Part shown: piece by piece, positions 54,074 through 62,905 of the stretch
How positions within the stretch are numbered: the first letter of the stretch is position 1
Layout: each line of letters opens with the position of its first letter
Assembly: GCF_039393905.1 (NCBI RefSeq)
Contig: NZ_CP135030.1
Span: forward strand, 434,001-498,000
Source: Buchnera aphidicola (Mindarus japonicus)
Lineage (GTDB): Bacteria; Pseudomonadota; Gammaproteobacteria; Enterobacterales; Enterobacteriaceae
Length of the DNA stretch: 64,000 bases
Direction of reading: 5' to 3'
Position numbers and translations under genes: made by a program
Notes under the pieces: model-generated
What the model was told of the DNA's origin: nothing
The model's input: only the letters and a program-made list of their open reading frames with translations
Database searches by the model: none

Positions 54074-54649
54074 TTAATAAAATGAATGTTTTCCTTTTTT
54101 ATGTTCTGTTACATCTATAACTTTTTTAAGTTCAGGAAAATGTTTTAATAATTCTTTTTCAACTCCTGATTTTAATGTTATATGTGCCATTGAACATCCA
54201 TTACAACCTCCTTTAAACTCTAATACAGCATGTTTTTCTTCTGTAATATCTACTAAAGAAATTGAACCTCCATGCAAATTAAGTTTTGGATTAATTTTTT
54301 CATTTAAAAAAACAATTATTTTATCTTTTAATGATGCCGAACGATTGAATAATGATTTTCTAACATACGGAGCATTTAAAACTAATCGAGAATTTTCATT
54401 TTCTTTTACAATATCTATTGTTGCATCTTTAAAATATAAAAATATAGAACTATTAATATAAATATTAAAATTTGAATATTTGATCTTTTTATCTAAAGAA
54501 GATATATCGTTTTCGAAGCAATAGGTTAAACCACATTCCGCGGATTTAGTTCCTGGATTTTTTAAAAATATTCGAATATTTGTATTTTTTTTTTCTTTTG
54601 ATAAAAGATTAACAAAATAATCTTGAGCCGATTTTGAAATGTTGATCAT
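54074..54649 (-). CDS. nfuA: Fe-S biogenesis protein NfuA
   Basis: NfuA carries and delivers 4Fe-4S clusters. It has an N-terminal degenerate A-type scaffold domain (about 1-95) and a C-terminal NifU-like domain with the cluster ligands Cys149 and Cys152 in GGCNGCSM, at E. coli numbering. Length 191 equals E. coli. In E. coli gntX and bioH are next to it; here bioH remains, divergent. Fe-S client enzymes in this window include HemW-family and MutY. Confidence 0.97.
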   Translation of the reverse strand: MINISKSAQDYFVNLLSKEKKNTNIRIFLKNPGTKSAECGLTYCFENDISSLDKKIKYSNFNIYINSSIFLYFKDATIDIVKENENSRLVLNAPYVRKSLFNRSASLKDKIIVFLNEKINPKLNLHGGSISLVDITEEKHAVLEFKGGCNGCSMAHITLKSGVEKELLKHFPELKKVIDVTEHKKGKHSFY

Positions 54650-54772
54650 TTTTTATATAAAAATTAAACTAGTTAAAATTATTAATTATTATTACTTATA
54701 TATTTCTACTAAACAAGTACATCTTTTATTTTATATCATTAATCAATTAAATTATTTAATAACAATGAAATT

Positions 54773-55552
54773 ATGAAAAAATTTTACTTATATAGTATTG
54801 GAACTGGATTACAAAATTTAGTTTTAGTTCACGGATATGGATTTGACTCAAAAATTTGGTTTTATCTTATTAAAAAACTAAAAAAATATTTTAAAATTTA
54901 TGTTTTAGATTTACCTGGGTTTGGGAAAAATTATTTTTTTCCTGTATTAAAATTTGATCAATTAATTGAGTTAATTTCTATTTATATGCCTCCTAAGGCA
55001 ATTTGGATAGGTTGGTCTTTGGGGGGAATTATAGTTAATAAACTAGCTTTAATTTATCCTGAAAGAATTTTGTCAGTTATTAATGTTTCTTCTACTCCTT
55101 ATTTTTTAGAAGAAAAAAACTGGCCTGGGATAAAATTTAGTCAACTGTTAAAATTATCTTCTCTATTAAAAGAAAATTATAAGTTTTGTGTGAAAGATTT
55201 TTTTCAACAACAAATTTATATTAATAAAAAAAATATAAATTTAATTTATTTAAAAAAACTTGAAAAAATTATGTTATCTTCACTAATTCCTTCTAAATTA
55301 GCTCTAAAAGAAGGATTAAATGTTCTATGTTCTATAGATTTAAGAAAAAAAATGATAGAGTTCAAAGTTCCTTTACTTAGAATATATGGTTCATTAGATA
55401 CTATGGTACCTAAAAAAATTTCGAATATAGTAGATTCACTCTGTTCTCAATCAAAGTCTATTATTATTGAAAAAGCTGCTCATGCTCCCTTTTTAACTCA
55501 TTTACAATATTTTTGTAAAATAATTATGCTATTTCAAAAATCGTTAAATTAA
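54773..55552 (+). CDS. bioH: Pimeloyl-ACP methyl ester carboxylesterase
   Basis: BioH removes the methyl group from pimeloyl-ACP in biotin synthesis. It is an alpha/beta hydrolase with oxyanion motif VHGYG, nucleophile Ser82 in GWSLGG, Asp in YGSLDTMVP and His in KAAHAPF. Length is 259 against 256. Its position by nfuA is that of E. coli. No bioC or other bio genes occur in this window, so whether a biotin pathway is complete cannot be told from here. Confidence 0.95.
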   Translation: MKKFYLYSIGTGLQNLVLVHGYGFDSKIWFYLIKKLKKYFKIYVLDLPGFGKNYFFPVLKFDQLIELISIYMPPKAIWIGWSLGGIIVNKLALIYPERILSVINVSSTPYFLEEKNWPGIKFSQLLKLSSLLKENYKFCVKDFFQQQIYINKKNINLIYLKKLEKIMLSSLIPSKLALKEGLNVLCSIDLRKKMIEFKVPLLRIYGSLDTMVPKKISNIVDSLCSQSKSIIIEKAAHAPFLTHLQYFCKIIMLFQKSLN

Positions 55553-55602
55553 AAAAGTTATTGTAATCCTACTTATTTTAAAAAAAGCGTAAAAAAATAT
55601 TT

Positions 55603-55647
55603 TTTAGATAGTTTATATAAATAAAACATTTATTTAAACTATCTAAA
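55603..55647. terminator. Bidirectional terminator between bioH and ssb
   Basis: TTTAGATAGTTTA (55603-55615) and its exact complement (55635-55647) form a 13-bp stem that extends inward after one mismatch by five more pairs. On the minus strand it leads into a T-rich run, serving ssb; the genes converge here. Confidence 0.8.
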
Positions 55648-55657
55648 TACAAACTTT

Positions 55658-56173
55658 CTAAAACGGAATATCTTCATCATCGAAGTCAATATCAGATATA
55701 GTATTTACTGTGGATAATTTACTTTTATTATTTAAATTATTTTTAGTAGATTTCTTACTAAAAGATAATGATTTTGAATCCGAAGAAATGTGATTTTCAT
55801 CTTTTATATTATTTGAATGCGAATGTCTATTACCTAACATTTGCATTGTTCCACCTATGTTAACAACAACCTCAGTTGTATATCGTTCTATACTATTTTT
55901 ATCTTGCCATTTTCTTGTTTGTAATGAACCTTCTATATATATTTGAGAACCTTTACGTAAATATTCTCCAGCAATTTCTGCTAATTTTCCAAATAAAACA
56001 ACTCTATGCCATTCTGTTTTTTCTTTATTTTCTCCGGTATTTTTATCTTTCCAAACATCCGATGTAGCTAAAGTTATATTAGATACTGCTGTTCCATTTG
56101 GCATGTATCTTACTTCTGGATCTTGACCTAAATTTCCTATTAATATTACTTTATTAATACCTCTACTTGCCAT
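55658..56173 (-). CDS. ssb: Single-stranded DNA-binding protein
   Basis: SSB coats single-stranded DNA and recruits replication and repair proteins. The OB-fold domain (about 1-112) has [41 protein letters not shown] and GSQIYIEG; a Ser/Asn/Lys-rich linker follows and the acidic tip DFDDEDIPF that binds partners is kept. Length is 171 against 178. It neighbours dusA and dnaB as in the 92-min region of E. coli, with uvrA missing. Confidence 0.98.
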   Translation of the reverse strand: MASRGINKVILIGNLGQDPEVRYMPNGTAVSNITLATSDVWKDKNTGENKEKTEWHRVVLFGKLAEIAGEYLRKGSQIYIEGSLQTRKWQDKNSIERYTTEVVVNIGGTMQMLGNRHSHSNNIKDENHISSDSKSLSFSKKSTKNNLNNKSKLSTVNTISDIDFDDEDIPF

Positions 56174-56430
56174 TATTTATAATCCTCAAATGTATAATTT
56201 AATTATATTAATTTAATTGCTTATAATAATATACACTATTATTGCTACTAAAATTAGTAAGTTAGTTTTTTTTAAATCTTTAACTTTTTAAAACTTATTT
56301 ACTAATATTTTATACATATATATAAATAAAAATTCATTATTTTTCTATAAAAATATATATATCATATATAATATATTTTAAAGAAAATTACTTGGTTGTT
56401 TTTCTAACGTTAATAAGTGTAAAAATAAAA

Positions 56431-57414
56431 ATGAAAATTTTAACAAAAAATTGTTATCATAAATTTTCTGTAGCTCCAATGCTTAATTATACTAACAAAC
56501 ATTGCCGTTATTTTTTTAGAAAACTAACAAAAAGAGCACTTTTATATACAGAAATGATAGTTGCTAATGATTCTTTTAAAAAAATAGAAAAAAAAATGCT
56601 TTATAATTCTCAAATTGAAAATCCCACTTCTATTCAACTAGCTGGGAGGATTCCAAAAAAAATAGCAAAATGCGCTAAATTAGCTTATTTAAAAGGATTT
56701 AATGAAATTAACTTAAACGTTGGCTGTCCTTCAACTAAAGTTAATCAGGCCTGTTTTGGCGTTTCATTAATGAACGAAACGAATACAGTAAACCATATTA
56801 TCCATTCCATTGCTGAATATGTTCCCATTCCTATTACAATTAAAACAAGAATTGGAATAGATAACCAAGATGACTACAATTTTCTTAGTAATTTTATATA
56901 TGAAATTTCTAAAAATAATATTTGTAATACTTTCATAATTCATGCTAGAAAAGCAATATTGTTTAATATAAGTACAAAAAAAAATCTTCGAATTCCTAAG
57001 ATAAATTACGAATTCGTATATAAATTAAAACATGATTTTCCAGATTTAAAATTTGTTATTAATGGAAATATTAAATCAATTAATTCAGCTAAACAACATT
57101 TAAACAAAACAGATGGTGTAATGTTAGGTAGAGCAATATATAATAATCCATCTATTTTACAAAATGTAGACAATTTAATTTTTAATGAAAATTACAAACC
57201 TATTAAAATGTTAAATATAATAGAAGAAATGTATCCTTATATTAAAAAAGAACTTTCTCTTGGAACACCATTACATCATATAACTAGACATTTTTTGAAT
57301 GCATTTTATGGAAAAAAGGGATCTTCTTTATGGAAAAAATATTTAAATAAAAACGCTATTAAGCATAATTCCGATTTAAAAGTTTTAGATAACGCTTTAA
57401 AATTTATAACTTAA
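56431..57414 (+). CDS. dusA: tRNA-dihydrouridine synthase A
   Basis: DusA reduces U20/U20a of tRNA to dihydrouridine with FMN and NADPH. The TIM-barrel motifs VAPMLNYTNKHCRYF, LNVGCPS with the catalytic Cys99, IKTRIGID, FIIHARKA and MLGRAIYNNP are intact. I start at the ATG at 56431 (327 residues); an in-frame TTG at 56392 would add 13 residues. E. coli DusA is about 330-345 depending on start. Its position beside dnaB follows E. coli with qorA deleted. Confidence 0.94.
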   Translation: MKILTKNCYHKFSVAPMLNYTNKHCRYFFRKLTKRALLYTEMIVANDSFKKIEKKMLYNSQIENPTSIQLAGRIPKKIAKCAKLAYLKGFNEINLNVGCPSTKVNQACFGVSLMNETNTVNHIIHSIAEYVPIPITIKTRIGIDNQDDYNFLSNFIYEISKNNICNTFIIHARKAILFNISTKKNLRIPKINYEFVYKLKHDFPDLKFVINGNIKSINSAKQHLNKTDGVMLGRAIYNNPSILQNVDNLIFNENYKPIKMLNIIEEMYPYIKKELSLGTPLHHITRHFLNAFYGKKGSSLWKKYLNKNAIKHNSDLKVLDNALKFIT

Positions 57415-57717
57415 TAAAAAAAAATATCTAAATTTATTTATTTGATCAATGTTTATAAACAAAAAAAAATTAATTAAGAAAATTATTTGATATAAGTATT
57501 TTTTTAAAAATATAATTAGGTTTTTAATAAAAAATCTTTTAAATAAATTTGTTTTCTAACAACTTTTAAATCATTAATATTTTCTGCTCATAAAATAAAA
57601 TTTTTTATAAATGAAATTTTTATAAAAATAAAAAAATCAATTTTTTAAATAAAAAAATGTATTTTTTTTAAAAAAAAACTATTAACTACAAAATTAAATT
57701 TTGGTATTGTACTAAAT
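57415..57717. other. 303-bp spacer between dusA and dnaB
   Basis: Nearly pure A/T, with no open frame or RNA seen. It stands where E. coli has qorA and must hold the dnaB promoter. No convincing -35/-10 pair could be chosen among many A/T matches. Confidence 0.5.
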
Positions 57718-59106
57718 ATGATTAAAAATAAATTTTATCAAAAATTACAAACGAAAGAAGAATTTTTAAAAATTCCACCTCATTCTCTAGAAGCTGAACA
57801 ATCAGTTTTAGGAGGCTTAATGTTAGATAACGAATTGTGGGATATTATTTCTGATAAAATCGTTGTTAATGATTTTTTTAGTCAAGCACATAGAATAATT
57901 TTTTTAGAAATGCAACACTTGTTTAATCATGGTCATCCTATTGATCTAATTACTTTATCTGAATCCTTAGAACAAAAAGGAATATTAGATAATGCTGGAA
58001 GATTTTCCTATCTTGCTGAATTATCTAAAAATACTCCTAGTACAGCTAATATTTCTGCCTATGCAGATATAATTAAAGAAAGAGCAGTTATTAGAGATAT
58101 AATATTAGTTGCTAATAAAATTGCAAATGCTGGATATAACCCTAAAGGAAAAAAAAGTGAAGAACTATTGGATTATGCTGAATCTAGCGTATTTAAAATT
58201 TCAGAAAATAGAAACAAAAATTATTCAGGTCCTAAAAATATTGAAGAAATTTTAGACATTACAGTTACAAAAATAGAAAAACTATTTAATACTCCGCAAG
58301 ATGGTATAACTGGATTAAATACAGGATATTCAGATCTTAATAAAAAAACTTCTGGTCTACAAAACTCTGAATTTATTATTATAGCGGCTAGACCATCTAT
58401 GGGAAAAACTACTTTTGCTATGAATATTTGTGAAAATGCAGCAATGATATATGAAAAACCTGTTTTAATATTTAGTCTAGAAATGCCGGGAGAACAAATT
58501 ATGATACGAATGCTATCTTCTTTATCTAGAGTAAATCAAACAAATATTAGGACTGGGCAGTTAAGTGATGAAGATTGGTCAAGAATTTATGGAACTATTA
58601 ATATATTATTAAAAAAAAAGAATATTTATATTGATGACTCCTCTGCTTTAACTCCTACAGATATTAGATCTAGAGCAAGAAGAGTTTATAGAGAAAACAA
58701 TGGATTAAGCTTAATCATGATAGATTATCTCCAACTTATGCGTGTACCATCTTTGTCAGAAAATAGAACTTTAGAAATTGCAGAAGTATCAAGAAGTTTA
58801 AAAGCTTTAGCAAAAGAATTAAAAATTCCTATTATTGCTTTATCTCAATTAAATCGTTCTTTAGAACAAAGAGCTGATAAACGTCCTTTAAATTCGGACT
58901 TAAGAGAATCCGGCTCTCTAGAACAAGATGCTGATTTAATTATGTTTATTTATAGAGATGAAATTTATCATCAGAATAGCGATTTAAAAGGAATTGCTGA
59001 AATTATTATTGGAAAACAAAGAAATGGTCCAATTGGAACTGTTAAATTAACATTTAACGGAAATTGGTCTAGATTTGATAATTATGCTAATCAGCATTAT
59101 AAATGA
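57718..59106 (+). CDS. dnaB: Replicative DNA helicase
   Basis: DnaB is the hexameric 5'-3' helicase at the replication fork. The N-terminal primase-interacting domain starts with PPHSLEAEQSVLGGLM; the RecA-like C-terminal domain shows Walker A ARPSMGKTT, IFSLEMPGEQ, Walker B LIMIDYLQLM and the arginine-finger region. Length is 462 against 471 in E. coli. Its partner in the fork, the tau form of DnaX, is the one that depends on the frame problem described for dnaX. Confidence 0.98.
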   Translation: MIKNKFYQKLQTKEEFLKIPPHSLEAEQSVLGGLMLDNELWDIISDKIVVNDFFSQAHRIIFLEMQHLFNHGHPIDLITLSESLEQKGILDNAGRFSYLAELSKNTPSTANISAYADIIKERAVIRDIILVANKIANAGYNPKGKKSEELLDYAESSVFKISENRNKNYSGPKNIEEILDITVTKIEKLFNTPQDGITGLNTGYSDLNKKTSGLQNSEFIIIAARPSMGKTTFAMNICENAAMIYEKPVLIFSLEMPGEQIMIRMLSSLSRVNQTNIRTGQLSDEDWSRIYGTINILLKKKNIYIDDSSALTPTDIRSRARRVYRENNGLSLIMIDYLQLMRVPSLSENRTLEIAEVSRSLKALAKELKIPIIALSQLNRSLEQRADKRPLNSDLRESGSLEQDADLIMFIYRDEIYHQNSDLKGIAEIIIGKQRNGPIGTVKLTFNGNWSRFDNYANQHYK

Positions 59107-59159
59107 TTATTTGCTAATGCTTTTTTTAAAAAAAAAATTTAAAAACATAAAATTTATAC

Positions 59160-59196
59160 TTTATGGAAATAATTATTTTTAATTTATTTCCATAAA
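59160..59196 (+). terminator. Terminator after dnaB
   Basis: A perfect 12-bp stem TTTATGGAAATA (59160-59171) with its complement (59185-59196) around a 13-base loop lies 54 bp after the dnaB stop and leads into moderately T-rich sequence. Confidence 0.65.
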
Positions 59197-59249
59197 ATAT
59201 ACATTTTTACTTTATTAAATTAAAATCATAAAAATATTAGGGTAAAATT

Positions 59250-60206
59250 ATGAAAATTCATCTTGGAATAATTATGGATCCAATTTCTTTAATTAATATT
59301 AAAAAAGACTCTACTTTTGCAATGTTATTAACAGCTCAAGAAAGAAATTATATTATTTACTATATGGAATCAAAAGATATTTTTCTAAAAAAAAATAAAA
59401 TTTATGGAAAAACAAAATATTTAACAGTTATTAATAATCAAAAAAAATGGTTCTCTTTTTCTAATAAAAAAATAACTTTGTTATCAACACTAAACGTTAT
59501 TTTAGTAAGAAAAGATCCTCCTGTAAACATAGAATTTATTTATTTAACCTATTTACTAGATAAATTAAAAAAAGAAAATGTACTTATTATCAATAATCCT
59601 ACTAGCCTCCGAAATTATAATGAAAAATTATTAGCCACTAATTTTCCTGAAATCATACCAAAAACTTTAATGAGTAAAAAAATTTCTGAAATAAAAAAAT
59701 TTTTACACAAATATAAAGATATAATCATTAAACCATTAGATGCAATGGGAGGAAAGTCTATTTTTAGAATAAAATATAACGATGAAAATAAACAAGTTAT
59801 TTTAGAAACTATGACTAATAATGGAAAAAAATTTTGTTTATCTCAAGAATATGTTTCAGATATCAAACATGGAGATAAAAGGATACTGATAATAGATAAT
59901 TATATTGTTCCATTTTGCCTTACACGAATACCTCAAGAAGGGGAAAATAGAGCAAATCTAGCAGTTGGAGGTATCGGAATAGTAAACAAATTAAGCTCTC
60001 AAGATTATATGATTGCTAATCAAGTATTACCTTTTTTAAAGAAAAAAGAAATAATATTTGTTGGATTAGATGTTATTGGTAATAAACTAATTGAAGTAAA
60101 CATTACTAGCCCAACTGGAATCTGTCAGATTGAACATTTTTCTAATATTTCTATTACTAAAAAATTATTCTTTTTTATTGAAAATAAAATAGTAGATCAA
60201 AATTAA
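59250..60206 (+). CDS. gshB: Glutathione synthetase
   Basis: GshB joins gamma-glutamylcysteine and glycine. It is an ATP-grasp enzyme: KPLDAMGGKSIF, GDKRILIIDN and EVNITSPTGICQIE are conserved. Length is 318 against 316. It precedes yqgF as in E. coli (yqgE missing). gshA is not in the window. A ribosome site (AGGG) precedes the ATG. Confidence 0.97.
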   Translation: MKIHLGIIMDPISLINIKKDSTFAMLLTAQERNYIIYYMESKDIFLKKNKIYGKTKYLTVINNQKKWFSFSNKKITLLSTLNVILVRKDPPVNIEFIYLTYLLDKLKKENVLIINNPTSLRNYNEKLLATNFPEIIPKTLMSKKISEIKKFLHKYKDIIIKPLDAMGGKSIFRIKYNDENKQVILETMTNNGKKFCLSQEYVSDIKHGDKRILIIDNYIVPFCLTRIPQEGENRANLAVGGIGIVNKLSSQDYMIANQVLPFLKKKEIIFVGLDVIGNKLIEVNITSPTGICQIEHFSNISITKKLFFFIENKIVDQN

Positions 60207-60320
60207 CCAATTATTTTTATAAATATAAATTTTTAATTTTTCTACTTTCATTTATATCAAATATCAAATTTAAAAAATTATATGTTAATATTAATTTTTA
60301 AAATAAGGATAATTATTCGA

Positions 60321-60746
60321 TTGATAGTACTATCTTTTGATTTTGGCACTAAAATTATAGGAGTTGCTGTTGGAGAAACATCGTTTTCTACAATAAAAGT
60401 TTTAAAACACTTAAAATGTATTAAAAATCGTCCAAATTGGATTTCTATTAATGAATTAATTAATTATTGGAAACCTAATATAATTGTTGTTGGTCTGCCT
60501 GTATATAAAAATAAAAAAAAACAAAATATAAATAAAAAAATAAAAAAATTTGCTGAAAATCTGAAGGAAAAATTTCAATTAAAAATAAAATTACATAATG
60601 AATATCTTACTACTGTAGAGGCTAAAAATTATTTATTTAATAATGGAGGATTTAAAGCCCTAAAAAAAGGGAAGATTGATTCTTTATCAGCTGCTTTAAT
60701 TTTAGAAAGTTGGTATTTTTCCTTGAAAAGTATTAAAAAAAAATAG
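60321..60746 (+). CDS. yqgF: Holliday junction resolvase-like protein YqgF (RuvX), 16S rRNA processing nuclease
   Basis: YqgF is an RNase H-fold nuclease, conserved in nearly all bacteria, implicated in 16S rRNA 5'-end maturation. The acidic catalytic residues lie in FDFGTK, LHNEYLTT and KIDSLSA, with VVGLPV in the core. I prefer the TTG at 60321, which has AAGGA upstream and gives 141 residues (138 in E. coli); the ATG at 60282 would add 13 hydrophobic residues without family support. It follows gshB. Confidence 0.9.
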   Translation: MIVLSFDFGTKIIGVAVGETSFSTIKVLKHLKCIKNRPNWISINELINYWKPNIIVVGLPVYKNKKKQNINKKIKKFAENLKEKFQLKIKLHNEYLTTVEAKNYLFNNGGFKALKKGKIDSLSAALILESWYFSLKSIKKK

Positions 60747-60825
60747 TTTTTTATTTAATTTACTTTTTTATTATGTTTTTATATAAAAAAATAATTTAAA
60801 ACTGTTGAATTAAAACATTTTTTTA

Positions 60826-60851
60826 TAACTTAACTGAATTCAGTTAAGTTA
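60826..60851. repeat. 26-bp perfect palindrome between yqgF and hemW
   Basis: TAACTTAACTGAA is followed directly by its exact complement, centred on GAATTC. It could fold as a terminator for yqgF (T-rich sequence follows), or be a dimeric binding site; it lies about 60 bp before hemW. No known operator matches. Confidence 0.7.
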
Positions 60852-60912
60852 ATATTTTAAAAAAAATTCCTAATAAAAAATTTGTATAAATATAAATTTA
60901 AATATTATCAAA

Positions 60913-62043
60913 ATGAAAAAACTACCTTTTATTAGTTTATATATTCATATTCCATGGTGTATTAAAAAATGTCCTTATTGTGATTTTCATTCATTTAAAA
61001 GAAAAAAAACAATACTTCCGGAAAAAAAATATATACATCATCTTTTGAAAGATTTAAAAAAAAATGCAGCATTAATAAATCATAGAAAAATAAATACTAT
61101 TTTTATAGGAGGAGGTACTCCCAGTTTATTTAGTGGTAAAAGCATTAATTTTTTAATAAAAGAAATCAAAAAAATCGTTAATGTTATAAAAAATGCTGAA
61201 ATTACTATAGAAGCAAATCCAACTACTTTTGAAAGTGAAAAATTTTTAGAATATAAAAATTCCGGTATAAACAGATTATCTATTGGAATACAATCTTTTA
61301 AAAAAAATAGTTTAACTTATTTAAATCGTAATTACTCTATAAAAAATATTGAAAATTCTATAGAAATTGCTAAATTAGCTAATTTTGATCACATAAATTT
61401 TGATTTAATGCATAGCTTACCAAATCAAACTTTAACTATGGCTTTATTTGACCTAAAAAAAGCAATTTCATTGAATCCATCACATATTTCTTGGTATCAA
61501 TTAATGATAGAACCAAATACAAATTTTTTCCATATTAAACATAATTTTCCTAGTGAAAACACAATAAATAAAATTTTTGAAAAAGGTGAGGAAATTCTTA
61601 TATCTTCAGGATATAAAAAATATGAAATATCTTCGTACTTTAAAAAAAGTCCTTGTCTACATAATTTAAATTATTGGGAATTTGGAGATTATTTAGGAAT
61701 AGGTTGTGGCGCACATAGTAAAATTACTCAACCTGATGGAAAAATTATTAGAATTTATAAACAAAAAAAAATACTAGATTTTATGAACGGTTTGTATATT
61801 TATAAAATAAAAAAACTTTCTAAAAAAGATATTATTCTTGAATATTTTATGAATATACTACGTCTAGTAAAACCTATTAATCAAAAAGAATTTTACAAAA
61901 AAACAGGATTAAGTAAAAAAAATATTTCTTTGTTCATCAAAAAAGCAATAAAGAAAAAATATTTGTTAAATAATCCAAATTATTGGATAACCACAAAAAA
62001 AGGAAAAGATTTTCTAAATGATTTATTAGAAGAATTTTGTTAA
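60913..62043 (+). CDS. hemW: HemW family radical SAM protein (heme chaperone)
   Basis: HemW resembles coproporphyrinogen III dehydrogenase but acts as a heme-binding chaperone. The cluster motif is WCIKKCPYC with Cys16, Cys20 and Cys23, followed by the Gly-rich FIGGGTPSLF SAM-binding motif and the HemN C-terminal domain. Length is 376 against 378. The H of HNxxYW type end (HNLNYWEFGDYLGIGCGAHS) is kept. It lies in the E. coli yggW-trmB-mutY-yggX neighbourhood. Confidence 0.95.
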   Translation: MKKLPFISLYIHIPWCIKKCPYCDFHSFKRKKTILPEKKYIHHLLKDLKKNAALINHRKINTIFIGGGTPSLFSGKSINFLIKEIKKIVNVIKNAEITIEANPTTFESEKFLEYKNSGINRLSIGIQSFKKNSLTYLNRNYSIKNIENSIEIAKLANFDHINFDLMHSLPNQTLTMALFDLKKAISLNPSHISWYQLMIEPNTNFFHIKHNFPSENTINKIFEKGEEILISSGYKKYEISSYFKKSPCLHNLNYWEFGDYLGIGCGAHSKITQPDGKIIRIYKQKKILDFMNGLYIYKIKKLSKKDIILEYFMNILRLVKPINQKEFYKKTGLSKKNISLFIKKAIKKKYLLNNPNYWITTKKGKDFLNDLLEEFC

Positions 62044-62063
62044 TTAAACAATACTTGTTTAAT
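62043..62063 (+). terminator. Small hairpin after hemW
   Basis: ATTAAACAA (62043-62051) pairs with TTGTTTAAT (62055-62063) around a three-base loop directly at the hemW stop codon, between converging hemW and trmB. There is no long T run, so termination is uncertain. Confidence 0.4.
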
Positions 62064-62088
62064 AATAATTAAACATTATAAAAAATAA

Positions 62089-62808
62089 TTATTTAAAACA
62101 TTTGAACATCAATTCAAAAATATTATTTCCTAAAGCAATGCCTTTTCTTTCGAATTTTGTTATAGGTCTATTTTTTAATCTTTTGATATATTTTTTATTT
62201 TTTGATAGATTTATATATCCAGAAAAATTATTAAATATATCTAAAATTCCTTCAGCATATGTTTTAATATCAGTTGTTATATGAACAATTCCGTTGTTGA
62301 TTAATTTTTCATAAATAATGTTGCAAAAATTTTTATTAACTATTCTTCTTTTTTTATGTCTTTGTTTTTCCCAAGGATCGGGAAAAAAAATTTGAATTTT
62401 TGATAACGTATTTTTTCTTATCATATTAATTAAAACTTCAATTGCGTCATAGAAAATAATTTTTATATTTTTTATATTTTTTTTATTAATATAATTTAAA
62501 CATTTTCCTATTCCTGATTCATATACTTCTATTCCTAAAAAATTTTTTTCTGGATTTTGTATTGCCATTTCAACTAAAGATGTGCCAGTTCCAAACCCAA
62601 TTTCTAACACAATAGGATTATCATTAAAAAATATTTGTTTCATATCTAAAAATTCTTTTTTAAATGTTATACCTAGTTTAGGCCATAAACTATTTATTGC
62701 TTTTATTTGAGATTTAGTAGTTCTTCCTCTTCTTATTACAAAACTTTGAATTTTTCGTAAAAAAATTTTTTTTTCACTATATTCTGTTATAGATAGATTA
62801 TTTTTCAT
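62089..62808 (-). CDS. trmB: tRNA (guanine-N7)-methyltransferase
   Basis: TrmB makes m7G46 in tRNAs using S-adenosylmethionine. The SAM loop EIGFGTGTS, EVYESGIGKCL and the catalytic signature FFPDPWEKQRHKKRR are present. Length 239 equals E. coli. It is divergent from mutY with a spacer of about 97 bp and convergent with hemW, as in the E. coli cluster. Confidence 0.97.
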   Translation of the reverse strand: MKNNLSITEYSEKKIFLRKIQSFVIRRGRTTKSQIKAINSLWPKLGITFKKEFLDMKQIFFNDNPIVLEIGFGTGTSLVEMAIQNPEKNFLGIEVYESGIGKCLNYINKKNIKNIKIIFYDAIEVLINMIRKNTLSKIQIFFPDPWEKQRHKKRRIVNKNFCNIIYEKLINNGIVHITTDIKTYAEGILDIFNNFSGYINLSKNKKYIKRLKNRPITKFERKGIALGNNIFELMFKCFK

Positions 62809-62905
62809 ATTTCACCAAAATTTTTTTATTTGTGTAAAAAAATATTTAATTTTAAATTCAATTAAATTATCATAAAGATATATTAATCTGAATAAGGAAA
62901 AAAAG

